Below the pieces are notes generated by a model. That model ran no database searches. It saw only the letters and a list, made by a program, of their open reading frames with translations, and had not been told where the DNA came from. The position numbers and the translations under genes were made by a program. A stretch of DNA of 64,000 nucleotides from CAVUCE01 sp963739985 (GTDB taxonomy: Bacteria; Bacteroidota; Ignavibacteria; Ignavibacteriales; Ignavibacteriaceae). Position 1 is the first letter of the stretch, and every line of letters starts with the position of its first letter. Below, in pieces: positions 9,676-20,500 of the stretch. Location: positions 248,001 through 312,000 of the forward strand of contig CAVUCE010000008.1 of NCBI GenBank assembly GCA_963739985.1, in the 5' to 3' direction.

Positions 9676-11381
9676 ATGAAAGACAAAAAAGAATTATTTA
9701 TTCTACACAAGATTTTTATCCTTCTGCTTTTATTCCCGATTATTATTCATGCACAATTTACTCCAATTCAAGTAACAACCAATTCAAAATATCAAATCTA
9801 CCCATCAGTATGGGGCAATTGAATTGTTTGGCAGGACGAAAGAAATAAGATGGGCTTTACAATCAACTATGATAAATACCTGTACACTTTACCTTCCGGC
9901 CCTGAACAACGTATAAATATTAGCACAAAGGATCAAAGCCATCCCGAGATATGGGAAAATATATTAGTGTGGAGCGACCTTCGCAATGGAAATAGAGATG
10001 TTTACATGTATGATATTAATACTGGTACTGAACACCAGGTTACAAGTTGAGATTATAGGAGGACAGATGGAAAGCATGGGTGCATCCATTGTTACTGATA
10101 ATCTTAATATTCCACATGTAAGTTATTTGGGTGACCCCTGGGGAAATAATAAATATGCATTTAAAAATGGAGCTAATTGGACAATAGTAAAAGTAGATAC
10201 AGGCTGGGGTAGCGGCTGGAGCTCATCAGATCTTGATAGTAGCGGAAAAGCTCATATTCTCTATACTCCTTTTTACGGATTTGATACTTTTCGGTATGCT
10301 AAAAACACTTCCGGATCATTTGAGTTTGCAGATATTGATGAATCATTTAAATACTAAATTCAAATAGATGATCAAAATAAATTTCATGTGGTATATGATG
10401 ATATTTATTTAACTAACCGCGAGCATAGCATCCAGTACGGCGGTGGCGAAACAGGAACCAGAGGATATTATTTTGCCACATCAACTTCAGAAGGAGGTGG
10501 ATTGCCTTCTCAATCGACTTACGAATGGATTGCTCCTGTTAGTGAAGGCCATTCAGAAATTACTTCATGGACATCAAGTGATGCAGATGATGGTTATTTT
10601 CAGGTTACAAATCTTGGAATGACATTCACGTTTTTTGGACAGAATTATAATCATATTTTTATAGGATCAAATGGTTATATATCTTTTACCAACGGATATA
10701 CAGATAATGCGGAGTATGCATTCGTACCTTCCTCAATTCAACCTAATAATTTTATTGCAGGATGTGCAATGGATTAAGACTGCGGCCATACCGGTTCGCA
10801 TGTCTATTATTATTGTAACGGTTCCGAATCCATTGTAACATACTGGCATGTTTATGATAAGGGGTCCGATACAGATTATATAACTTTCCAAATAATACTT
10901 TATTCAAGTGGTAATATAAAAATTCAATTTAACGATTCGGAAAGTATTGTCCCAGTACCCGAATCTATAAATGGAAACTCTCTCGTTGGTATTGGGCACT
11001 AAAGGATTGAGTTACCATAATAATGGTGATGGTGGATCATTATTCGGCTCCCCACTTGCAGTTATATTCGGCAATAATCCTTATTTATTACCGGTTGGAA
11101 TATCATTGAATAAACCGGTCAATTATTATTTAGAGCAGAACTACCCAAACCCATTTAACCCAAGCACAACTATCAAATGGCAAATGCCTCGTGCTGGTTT
11201 AGTTACTCTAAGAGTCTATGATGTTTTAGGCAGGGAAGTAAAAACACTTGTAAATAAGGAATTAAATACTGGCAAACACGAAGCTGTTTTCGATGCATCA
11301 CTTTTTAGCAGCGGGGTTTATTTCTATCAATTAAAAGCCGGAGAATTTATTGGAACTAAAAAAATAATTTTATTAAAATGA
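9676..11381 (+). pseudogene. Degenerate chimera of T9SS cargo genes (TolB-like propeller, repeat domain, T9SS tail)
   Basis: The ATG at 9676 (SD GGGAGGGGG) starts a signal peptide and a TolB-type propeller segment (IVWQDERN, ILVWSDLRNGNRDVYMYD). Lesions in order: TGA at 9820-9822 (GN-stop-IVWQD); a stop at about 10050 with a shift to another frame that reads a different repeat type (NGANWTIVKVDTG, HILYTPFYG); TAA at 10355-10357; TAA at 10775-10777; and a one-base insertion near 10997 (GI-GTKGL). The middle part has FTFFGQNYNHIFIGSNGYI, a module often found in secreted peptidases. The intact end is a T9SS domain (NYPNPFNPSTTIKW) stopping at 11381. At least three stops and two frame changes exclude a working product. 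Deletions between neighbouring cargo genes probably built it. Confidence 0.85.
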
Positions 11382-11468
11382 TTAATATATCAAATATTGA
11401 AAACTTCATTCAGTATTAAAGGAGTTATAATTCTGTCTTATTGAGTAAATCTATTAATCATAACCAAC

Positions 11469-11506
11469 AAAAAATCCTCCTAAAATTTAAGGAGGATTTT
11501 TCTTCC
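11469..11506. terminator. Bidirectional terminator
   Basis: AAAATCCTCC and GGAGGATTTT form a 10-bp stem flanked by A-run and T-run on either side, so it can end transcription of the plus-strand pseudogene and of the minus-strand amidohydrolase gene that converge here. Confidence 0.9.
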
Positions 11507-11556
11507 ATTAAAACTAATTTTTTACAAAAAGCCCTGAATTAAATAATAGTCCAAAT

Positions 11557-13233
11557 TTATTCATCCCCTTTCCAACCTGGACCTCTTACAGCTCTGCCCG
11601 GAGTTGTGCCAGTATGGTTTCCATCTTTAATAACTTGAACCCCATTTACAAAAACATCCTCAACTCCTTTTGAGTATTGATGCGGCTTTGCATATGTGGC
11701 ATAGTCTTGAACTTTTTCAGGATCAAACACGACTACATCCGCAAAATATCCGGTTTTAAGATAACCTCTTTTTTTAATTTTAAGATTTTGCGCGGGTAAT
11801 GCAGATAGCCTCCTGACAGCTTCTTCCAAAGAAATTATTTTTTCATCACGAACATATTTTCCAAGAAGCCTGGCAACATTTCCATAAGCACGCGGATGGG
11901 GATTCGATTTCAGAAAAACGCCTTCCGGAGCCAATGAAGCTTCGTCGGAGCCAAAGCTAATCCAGGGAATAGAAATTTTCTTTTTAATGTTTTCTTCCGA
12001 CATAAGAAAATAAACTGTCCCAACTCTGCTATCATCATCAATTACTAAATCAATTACTGTTTCTGCCGGAGATTTGTGACGCATTTCTGAAATTTGTTTA
12101 AGCGTTTTTCCCGTTAAATATTTTAAGCTGTCCGTTTTAAATCCTACTAACAAAATATTATCAGGAGAACCTGACGCAAGAAAGAAATTTTCCCATTTGT
12201 CTGTCGGAGTTCTCATTTCTTTCAAAACCTTTTTTCTTATTTGCGGATCTTGCAAATTCTTTTTCCATTGTTTGAATCCGCCTTCCTGCACCCACGGCGG
12301 CATTGTGGCATCAAGCCCGGTTTCGCCCGCAGTATAAGTATACATATCAGCAGTTATGTGCAACCCTTCTTCACGAGCTCTATTTATTTTATTGATAAGC
12401 GAATCAAGTTTGTACCAATTGGATTCTCCGGCTGCTTTTATATGATAAAATTCTGCGGGGATATTTGCTTCCTTGGATATTTTAATTAATTCATCTGCAG
12501 CCTCAAGGAGTTTATTGCCTTCACTTCTAATATGCGATATATACATTCCTCCGTATTCTGAAGCTGTTCTACAGAGCTCAATAAGCTCGTCAGTTTTTGC
12601 ATAAAAATTCGGTGCGTAAATTAGTGCCGAGCCAACTCCAAGAGCTCCATCTTCCATTGCTTGTTTTACCAACTGTTTCATCTTTGCAAGCTCTTCTTTA
12701 TTTGGTGTCCTGTCTTCATATCCTATCACATAAATTCTAACGGTACCTGCACCAACAAATGATGCAACGTTGCAGGAAATTCCCTTGTTAACTAAATATT
12801 TTAAGTACTCATCTAATGTTGTCCATTTGACATCATATTTAATGTCGCCTTCTTCTTCAACCATTTCTTTTTTCATCTTATCATTTAAAGGCCCCATCGA
12901 CCAACCTTCGCCCATAACCTCAAGAGTAACTCCCTGCCTAATATCACTTTGGGATTTCCCGTCTTCAATTAAAGATTCATTGGCCCAGCTTAACATATTT
13001 ATAAAGCCCGGCGACACTGCAAGTCCGGATGCGTCAACTTCTTTTTCACCACTCGAGTTACTTAAATCACCAATAGCTGCAATAGTATCTCCTTTAATCG
13101 CTACATCAGCTTTATATGATTTGTTTCCGCTGCCATCATAAATATTTCCATTTCTAATTATTACATCATAATCAGGTTTTTGACTGCAGCCGGCAAACAA
13201 AATTATCAACAATAGAGTTACAATTGTTTTCAT
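11557..13233 (-). CDS. Lipoprotein amidohydrolase, D-aminoacylase (N-acyl-D-amino-acid deacylase) family
   Basis: 558 aa. Lipoprotein signal with lipobox LFAGC (C16). Amidohydrolase fold: the N-terminal beta-sandwich reads DVIIRNGNIYDGSGN, then VSPGFINML, a barrel with SHIRSEG and FYHIKAAG (two metal-ligand histidines of this family), and SFGSDEAS near the C-terminus with the catalytic aspartate. Family members hydrolyse N-acyl-D-amino acids or related cyclic amides. Here the canonical HxH after PGFI is replaced by NML (residues 79-81), and the place where D-aminoacylases carry a bridging cysteine (GNCG) reads VMGEGWS. Only one metal site may therefore remain, or the substrate may differ. Probably anchored in the periplasm. 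It follows the receptor operon on the same strand by 74 bases and could be its last cistron; a terminator follows. Confidence 0.88.
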   Translation of the reverse strand: MKTIVTLLLIILFAGCSQKPDYDVIIRNGNIYDGSGNKSYKADVAIKGDTIAAIGDLSNSSGEKEVDASGLAVSPGFINMLSWANESLIEDGKSQSDIRQGVTLEVMGEGWSMGPLNDKMKKEMVEEEGDIKYDVKWTTLDEYLKYLVNKGISCNVASFVGAGTVRIYVIGYEDRTPNKEELAKMKQLVKQAMEDGALGVGSALIYAPNFYAKTDELIELCRTASEYGGMYISHIRSEGNKLLEAADELIKISKEANIPAEFYHIKAAGESNWYKLDSLINKINRAREEGLHITADMYTYTAGETGLDATMPPWVQEGGFKQWKKNLQDPQIRKKVLKEMRTPTDKWENFFLASGSPDNILLVGFKTDSLKYLTGKTLKQISEMRHKSPAETVIDLVIDDDSRVGTVYFLMSEENIKKKISIPWISFGSDEASLAPEGVFLKSNPHPRAYGNVARLLGKYVRDEKIISLEEAVRRLSALPAQNLKIKKRGYLKTGYFADVVVFDPEKVQDYATYAKPHQYSKGVEDVFVNGVQVIKDGNHTGTTPGRAVRGPGWKGDE

Positions 13234-13307
13234 TTATACTCCTTTTAAACGATGGCAATTATTTTTTGGATAAAATTTTCTAACGCAAAAAATTTTAGAG
13301 AATTCCT

Positions 13308-14289
13308 TCACTTTACTTTTATAACTACAACAGTTATATCATCATCCGGTACTTTTCCGCCTGACCACTCTTTTGCAGTGCTCTTTAAATGTTCAATTAT
13401 TTCTTCCGCTGATCTTTCACCAATTTCCTTAATTGTTTTTTTCACTCTTTCGTAACTGAATGCTTCTTTAATTGCTGCTGCATTTCGCTCTTTGTTTACA
13501 ATTCTTCTTCTTTGAACTCTATCAATTCCGAACACTATACCAACTAAAAAGAAAAAGTATCCGAGGTATGCAAAAGTAGTTTTCCACCAAGGAGGTAATA
13601 TAATTAACGTTAAAGTTTTGCCTTTTTCATTCCATAATCCATCATTATTGGAATACCTTTTTTGTATAAGATATTTTAAAGCGATATAATTTTTTGCTTC
13701 CGCCAACCCACAAATGATTTGTTTTATCCTGGTGAATAAAAGTAAAATTTTCGTCATTTATTCCATATCCCGGCGGAACCAAGTTTTCCGTATGATAGAA
13801 TTTCTTCTCATGGATATCGAAGTAGTTAAATCCATTATAATTTGTTGCAATCCATAAATTGCCCTTGGAATCTTCGTCAATAGACATAAAAAAGTTACCG
13901 CTAATAGAATTAGGATTAGAATGATCGTTTCTATAATTATCAAATGATTCATTTTCATAATTAAATTTACTAAGACCACCAAGCTGTCCGCCAAGCCAGA
14001 GGTCCCCTTTTTTAGTAACATAAAGCGTGTTAATAAAATTGCTTACCAGCGATAAACTGTCACCTGGAATATTTTTATATATTTTAAAATTATAACCATC
14101 ATATCTATTTAGACCATCTTCCGTTCCGATCCAGATAAATCCTAGTTTATCTTGTGTAATACAGAATATTCAGTTTTGAGATAAACCGTCTTTTGTAGAA
14201 AGTCGGTCAAACCTAGCAGGTTTGGTTTGTGCAAACAAAAAACTAGCGAAGAAAGATAATATAAACGCTATAATATATTTTATTTTCAT
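13308..14289 (-). pseudogene. Remnant of a propeller / SpoIIE-phosphatase receptor gene
   Basis: From the ATG at 14289: signal peptide (FLFAQ), then LSTKDGLSQN, an in-frame TGA at 14170-14172, and IFCITQDKLGFIWIGTEDGL, the typical first blade of these receptors. The frame continues through further blades to about 13660. There a deletion joins it, in another frame, to the end of a Y_Y_Y domain (NNDGLWNEKG), one membrane helix (TFAYLGYFFFLVGIVFGI) and RRRIVNKERNAAAIKEA. A second deletion then removes the coiled coil and nearly all of the PP2C domain, leaving only its last 50 residues (PDDDITVVVIKVK). About 327 codons remain of about 1100-1260 in intact paralogues. No phosphatase activity is possible. 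Confidence 0.85.
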
Positions 14290-14327
14290 ATGTACACTTT
14301 TTATTTATAGATACTTACTATAGTTTT

Positions 14328-17300
14328 TTACTTCACCTTAATAACCACAAATGTTACATCATCATCGGGACTTTTGCCGTTTGCCCATCGAGTGCCTTCT
14401 TCTTTTAGATTAGAAATTATTTCTTTACTTGATTTTTCGCCGTTTTTTGTAAACACTTCTGTTAATCTGTCGTAACCGTACATCTCTTCTTGATTATTCT
14501 GCAATTCAGGAAATCCGTCGCTTAGCATTAATATTGTATCTCCGACTGAAAGTTCGTTTTCATAAATTTCATACATGGAATTCTTCATTGCTCCAAGCGG
14601 CATTCCATTAACTTTTATTTCTTCAACGTTACTATTGTTTTTCCTGTAAATATAAATTGGAGGAATTCCTGCGTTGGCAATTCGAATTCTATTAGAATTA
14701 ATATTCAACATTGCAAAAGCAATCATCATTCTTTCGAGTTTTGAATTTTTTATCCCATTGTTGGAAGTTGCAAAAAACTCTTCCAGGTTTTTATTAACCG
14801 AATTAGTTGTGAACAGGGATTTCATCATAGATACAATTGTGCCTGCCTTCATCCCGTGACCAGTTGCATCGCCCACGCAAATATTTAATGAGCCGTCTTC
14901 TTTTATAGAAAAATCGTAATAATCGCCACCAACCTCAGTTGCGGTCTGCATATAAAATGCGATATCGAGATTTGGAAATTTCGGCAGTGTTTTCGGAAGC
15001 ATAGAAAGTTGAAGCTGTCTAGCTTCCTCCAATTCCTTAGTTTTTCTTTCGTTATCGGCTTGAATTAATCTTGATTGTGATTCGGCAGCTTTTGCCTGGA
15101 ATTCCGCGGCTTCGGCTCGTAGTAGATTTAATTTAATTTTATTATTTTTTTCTCTACGATTTAGTTCAAATTTTCTGATTGAAAATAAAAATCCGCCTAT
15201 TGCCAAAATATATAAAACATACGCCCACCAGCTTAAATACCAGGGAGCCAACACCTTAAAGTTAAAAACGCTTTCACTACTCAATACACCGTAAATATTT
15301 TTAGCTCTTACATGAAATATGTAATCACCTTGCGGAAGATTGGTATACTCCTTTATGGTTTCCGGAGCCCATTTAGTCCATTCTTTTTCTTCCCCTTCAA
15401 GAAAACATTGAAAAAGAGTTGAGTTAGGATTATCATAAGTAAGCGCCGAAAATTCAAACGATACATTATTTTTAGAGAAAGGAAGCGATATCTTTTTCAT
15501 TGAGATATTAGATATTTCTGTCCCGCCATAAATAACAGAATCGCTATTGACAGTAACCTTTCGGATTAAAGTAGAATATTCAGATTTAGTATTATATTTG
15601 ATTGCCGGATTAAAAAGTACCAGCCCTTCACCTGTGCTTATCCATAATTTTTCCGTACGGTAATGTTTATCAATGTCCGAATAAATCGACGAAACATATC
15701 CCAGGTCCAGGCTCTTTAGAATCGGAATAGGTTTCCATTCATAATTACCATCCTTATTCAGTAGTGCTTTTCCGAGAGAATAATTACCTTTGATGTTTGC
15801 TAAAATCCAAAGCCCGTCATTTTGACTTTTAGTGATTAAAGAAATAGAAGTACTGGAATCTGAAAGCGTTTTCCCAAGCGTAAAATCATGTACAAATCGT
15901 TTGGACTTTTTATCAAATGAATAAATGCCTTTATCGGTTATAATCAATAATTTGTTTTTAACTTCATATAAAGTCCAATTTTTTCCGGGCAACCCATTAT
16001 TCATGTCATAAAACTGATACTTGATATTTTTATCCGAACCTGTTGATAGTTCATTTATTTTACCTGTCACGTGAATAATTCCCGGGAAAAAACCTCCAAT
16101 CCAAAAACTGCCGTCCGGATCCTCAACTATGGTCGTAGGCTCATAGTCCATTTGTTTTTTATATGTAACCACAAACTTATTATTGCTTTGTTTCTGAATT
16201 ACCGCAAACCCGTAGCTAGCGCTGCTATAAATCCTGCCGGGGAAAACTTTTGAGTTAACAAGAAACGTTGAGGCTTCTTCCAATATGTATTTTTTTAATG
16301 AATAGTTTTCAATTTTCACCAGCCCATAATTGGTTCCGGCTAGAAGGACATCTCCGGAATTTAGGAACGCATATGCGGGCTTATTACTACCTTTCACAAG
16401 TTTAAATCCGGAATTGTTATCCTTCAGATAAAGAACCCCTATATCATTGGCAGCATATATTATCCCGTTATGGCGAATGACGGCATTTGAACGATTTTTT
16501 AATTTACCGCTGTTTTGGAATATTGATAAAGGAGACTGCTCTTTACAATAGACAATTCCATTTGCTGTGGCTAGCCAAAGACCTCCGTTAGCATCGGCAT
16601 AAATATCATAAATAACATTTGTGGGTAAACCGGAATCTTCATTTATTATTTTAAGTAATTTACCTTCATGATTAATAATTGCAACTCCACCTCTTTGAGT
16701 TGCGATGGCAATATTGCCGGATGATGTTATCACGGCATTATAAATCTGGTTATTCTTTAGGAACAAATCCGCATCGGTTTTAAATGATTTGAATTTATTA
16801 TTTTTCTGAATAAAGAGTCCATTTAGATTAGTCGTGACGAGGATCGATTCAGTTTTACCCGAACTGTCTTTTTCAAAAGGGAGCATATTATACACGCCCG
16901 TAGAGGAAAAGAATCCACCGTCAGGCATTAGCTTAATTGAATCTCCGGTAATCTTTAGAAGCCCGATGCCGTTGCTTCTTGAGTATATGGTATCATTAAT
17001 ACTATAAAGCCTAAAAGCAGGAACAGAATCCCAAACAGTAATATTATTTCCATTCCATCTAAATATTCCATCGTTAGTTTTAAAAAATACCGCCATAAGA
17101 AGAGGCGGCAACATCCCAAACTTCAGCAAAATTTCTGTATTTTTTTTCCAGAAACGGCAATAACGATTTGTACTTTAACACACCGCTAGAATCTGGCTCA
17201 AGATAACCGAAATCACTTCCAGCGCAGACATAAATTATTCCGTTTTTGTCAGCTGTAATAGATCTGACAGATTGGTTACCGGGAACTTTTATTTTGCGCC

Positions 17301-17529
17301 AATAATGCCCGTCATATTCCAGTATACCTGATTCATTTCCAAAATACATTACTCCCCTTTTATCTTGCGCAATACTCCAATTTGAAGGACCTGATTTGTA
17401 ATCTTTTGGATTAAAATAATTAATAAATAATTTTCCAATTACTTGAAGATTTTGGCCCTTCAGTTTACTAAGCGGAAATGATGATATTACTAAAAGCAGC
17501 AATACAAATTTGATTAAGTTATTTTTCAT
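14328..17529 (-). pseudogene. Propeller-Y_Y_Y-TM-SpoIIE PP2C receptor, frameshifted in an A6/T6 run
   Basis: The N-terminal frame (17529 down to 17080) and the main frame (17129 down to 14328) join as one protein of about 1066 aa: ...DVAASSYGG-I-F-KTNDGIFRW. The shift lies in the six-A run at 17082-17087 (T6 on the coding strand); five would restore the frame. Domains: signal peptide, periplasmic beta-propeller, Y_Y_Y domain, one TM helix (about 764-785), a Gln/Glu-rich coiled coil ending EEARQLQLSMLPK, and a SpoIIE-type PP2C from about 854. Catalytic motifs are complete (EVGGDYYDF, GDATGHGMKAG, MLSDGFPEL, PDDDVTF). If intact, it would sense a periplasmic ligand and dephosphorylate a STAS protein. 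A homopolymer lesion may be a read error or slippage, so the gene may work. 22 bases separate it from the upstream cistron. Confidence 0.8.
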
Positions 17530-17551
17530 CTTTTTATAAATAAGAAAATTT

Positions 17552-20500
17552 TTAATTTACCTTAATAACCACAAAAGTTACATCGTCGTCAGGTGCTTTG
17601 TCGTTCACCCATCGTGAGCCTTCTTCTTTTAAATAGGAGACAATACTCTCAGGTTCTTTCTCGGCAACTTCTTCAAATGAATTTCTTGCACGTTTATAAC
17701 CAAATATTTCATTTTGATCATTTTGTAATTCAGGAAAACCATCACTCATTAAAAGCATTGTATCACCTTTTAATAAATCTAATTCCTTCAACTCATAAGG
17801 AAAGCTATCCATCGTTCCTAAAGGCATTCCCTTCAATAAATGTTCTTCTATTATTTGATTCTCTCTTCGGTAGATATAAACCGGTGGCATACCTGCTGCA
17901 GACATTAACAACTTATTGTCTTTAATTTTCAGCATGGTCATACTCATTGCAAGAGATTGGAATTGCATTTTCTTTATGCATCTTGTCATTTCCCTAAATG
18001 TAAAAAGTATGTCCGGATTTTCTGCATAACTGTTAAACAAAGACTTGGCGGAAGTAACCATTGTCCCTGCTCTCATCCCATGACCGGTTGCATCACCAAG
18101 TACAATTGTTAAAGTTCCATCAATAGAAACATTAAAATCATAATAATCTCCACCGACTTCAGTTGCGGTTTTCATATATACCGCAATATCTAAATGAGGA
18201 AATTTAGGCAGTTCTTTTGGAAGCATTGAAAGCTGCAACTGACGTGCCTCTTCCAGTTCTTCCGTTTTGCGAGCATTTTCAGCCTGAATAATTTTTGATT
18301 GTGCTTCGGCAGCAGCAGCTCTAAGCTCAGCTTCTTTTATGGCAGAAGCGTTTCTCTCTTTTGTTGTTATTCGTCTTCGCTGAACTCTATCAATCCCAAA
18401 GACTAAACCTAAAAACAGGACACCGTAACCAATGTATGCATATGTGGTCCTCCAATATGGAGGTAATACTTCAATTTGAATTGCTTTTTCTTCGTCACTC
18501 CAAATTCCATCGCCGTTGGCTGCTTTTAACCGGAAGGTATATTTGCCCGGGTCAAGATTTGTAAACGAAGCAAAGTGAAGTTTGCTATATACCCAGTCCT
18601 TATTAAAACCATCCAGTTTATATGCAATTAAATTTCTTTCCGGCCTGGAATAATGAATTGGAGCAAACTGAAAAGATATATCGTTCTGCGAATAATCCAG
18701 GGTTAATTCCTTTGTGTCATTTAAATCTTTTTTTAACGGAGAGTCTTTAATATCTTTAAACACAGATACATCGGCTATTTTGAGATCAGTGATTACAATT
18801 TTAGGTTTTGTTTGATTAGTTCTTCCGGGAAGAAAGTAATTAACTCCATTATCTCCGCCAAAAAATAATTCTCCATTATTTGCCTTCCAGGTAGCCCGGG
18901 AAAATGAATATCCCTGTAACCCATCTTTAATATCAATATTTATAAAAGATTCTTTAGCGCCCTCATCATTTCTAACAAGCGTTGTTAAACCCGCTGCACT
19001 GCTGATCCATAAATTACCGAAGTTATCTTCCTGAATAGCACTAATTAAGTTTGTAGGAAGACCATCTTTTTCAGTAAAAAATTTAATCTTTTCTGTTTTT
19101 GGATCTAATCTCCCAAGACCGTTTGGTGATGAAAACCAAACAAGACCTTTGCTGTCTTCCATTACATAATACACATCGTTGTTAGTTACAATATCAGAAA
19201 CAGCATCAACATTTTTGTTGTATTGAGTAAATTTGCCGTTACTTAGATTGTATTTGTATAAGCCCTGACTTGTAGTGGCAATCCATAAAATATTTTCATA
19301 AGATTTACTTAATGCTATTGAATTAGCATCTTCCAATAACATATACGCACTGTTTTTATTCTCTTCGTGAAGTCTATCCGTTAAATAATTGAACTGTTTA
19401 TCATTTATTTTAATTACCTGTATTCCATACATCGTAGAATCTTTTGGTGCCTGAACATTAAAACTTCCATAGGAGTTACCGACATCTGTTTGGAATTTAA
19501 GCTTATACTTGCCCTTTTTTAATCGTAAAGTATGAGCCATAATTCTAATTTTCATTCCACCTTCAAAATGAAAGGAATCTGAAAATTTATTCATACTCCA
19601 AACTATTTTTTTATTAGAATCTTCAAGCCACCCGTAATCAAACATTTGTTCTAAAAATGATTGTCCTTCCCCAACTCCAACAATTAGTATCTTTGTGCTG
19701 TCGGAAACTTCAAACTCCTTTTCTAATAATTTTTGCTCACCTACTTTTAGTATTGAAGCTATTGGGTGTGAAGAATTTGCAAGATTAATAATGTCTGATT
19801 GTAATTCATGTTTAAATTGACGGTTACTAATAGATGGTATTGGTTTAATAATGTTTTGACCTGGATATAAAATATCTACTCCCCCGGTATTTGCAACAAA
19901 TAACCGTCCGGCTTTGTCAAATTTTAAATCCTTAATAAAAAAACCTGTATATAAGGGAACTCTGTCTCCAAAATATTTATTAACCTTTCCGCTTATTGGG
20001 TTAAGTTGGTTTAATCCTGCATTTGTTCCAATCCAAAGATTATTTTCTGCGTCAATAGTTAAGGCAAAAATATTATTACTTGAAATACTATTTGAATTTT
20101 TCTCAAATTTAAAGTTTTTATACGTATCATTTTCAATATTTTTCCAAAGTACCCCCAAACCGGCTGTTCCAATTGCAACGTTATCGTATTTTTCACTTTT
20201 AACTATTGCGGTTATTTTATCAGCAGGTGAATTTGTTTTTAGATTATCCGGTATCCTGATAACATTCATTGGCTGTTTGTTAGGATCAACCTTATATAAA
20301 CCGTCTAGTCTTGTCCCTATCCAAATATTTCCGAAACTATCCTGGAATAATGAAAGAATGCCGGCGGATTTAATACTGTTTTTATTATTACTGTTTCCTG
20401 CAAAATGAAAAAATTTATTATCAACGGGATTATATCTGAATAAACCGTCATCCAATGTAGCCAGCCAAAGGAAGCCTGCTTTATCCTTTAAAATATTCAT

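Noticed and set aside
9820..14172. Possible TGA-to-Trp recoding (TGA in GN-stop-IVWQD and in LSQN-stop-IF)
   Set aside because: Both genes also have TAA stops, deletions or frameshifts, and intact genes in the window do not use internal TGA.
14674..14859. Open frames antisense to the receptor and kinase genes (for example 14674-14859, 19914-20408, 25824-26060, 31483-31746)
   Set aside because: Shadows of real genes; the sense frames carry the domain motifs.
16071..16253. Programmed frameshifting as the normal expression mode of the 14328-17529 receptor
   Set aside because: No stimulatory structure or conserved slippery heptamer could be shown, and intact paralogues do without it; kept only as an alternative in the findings.
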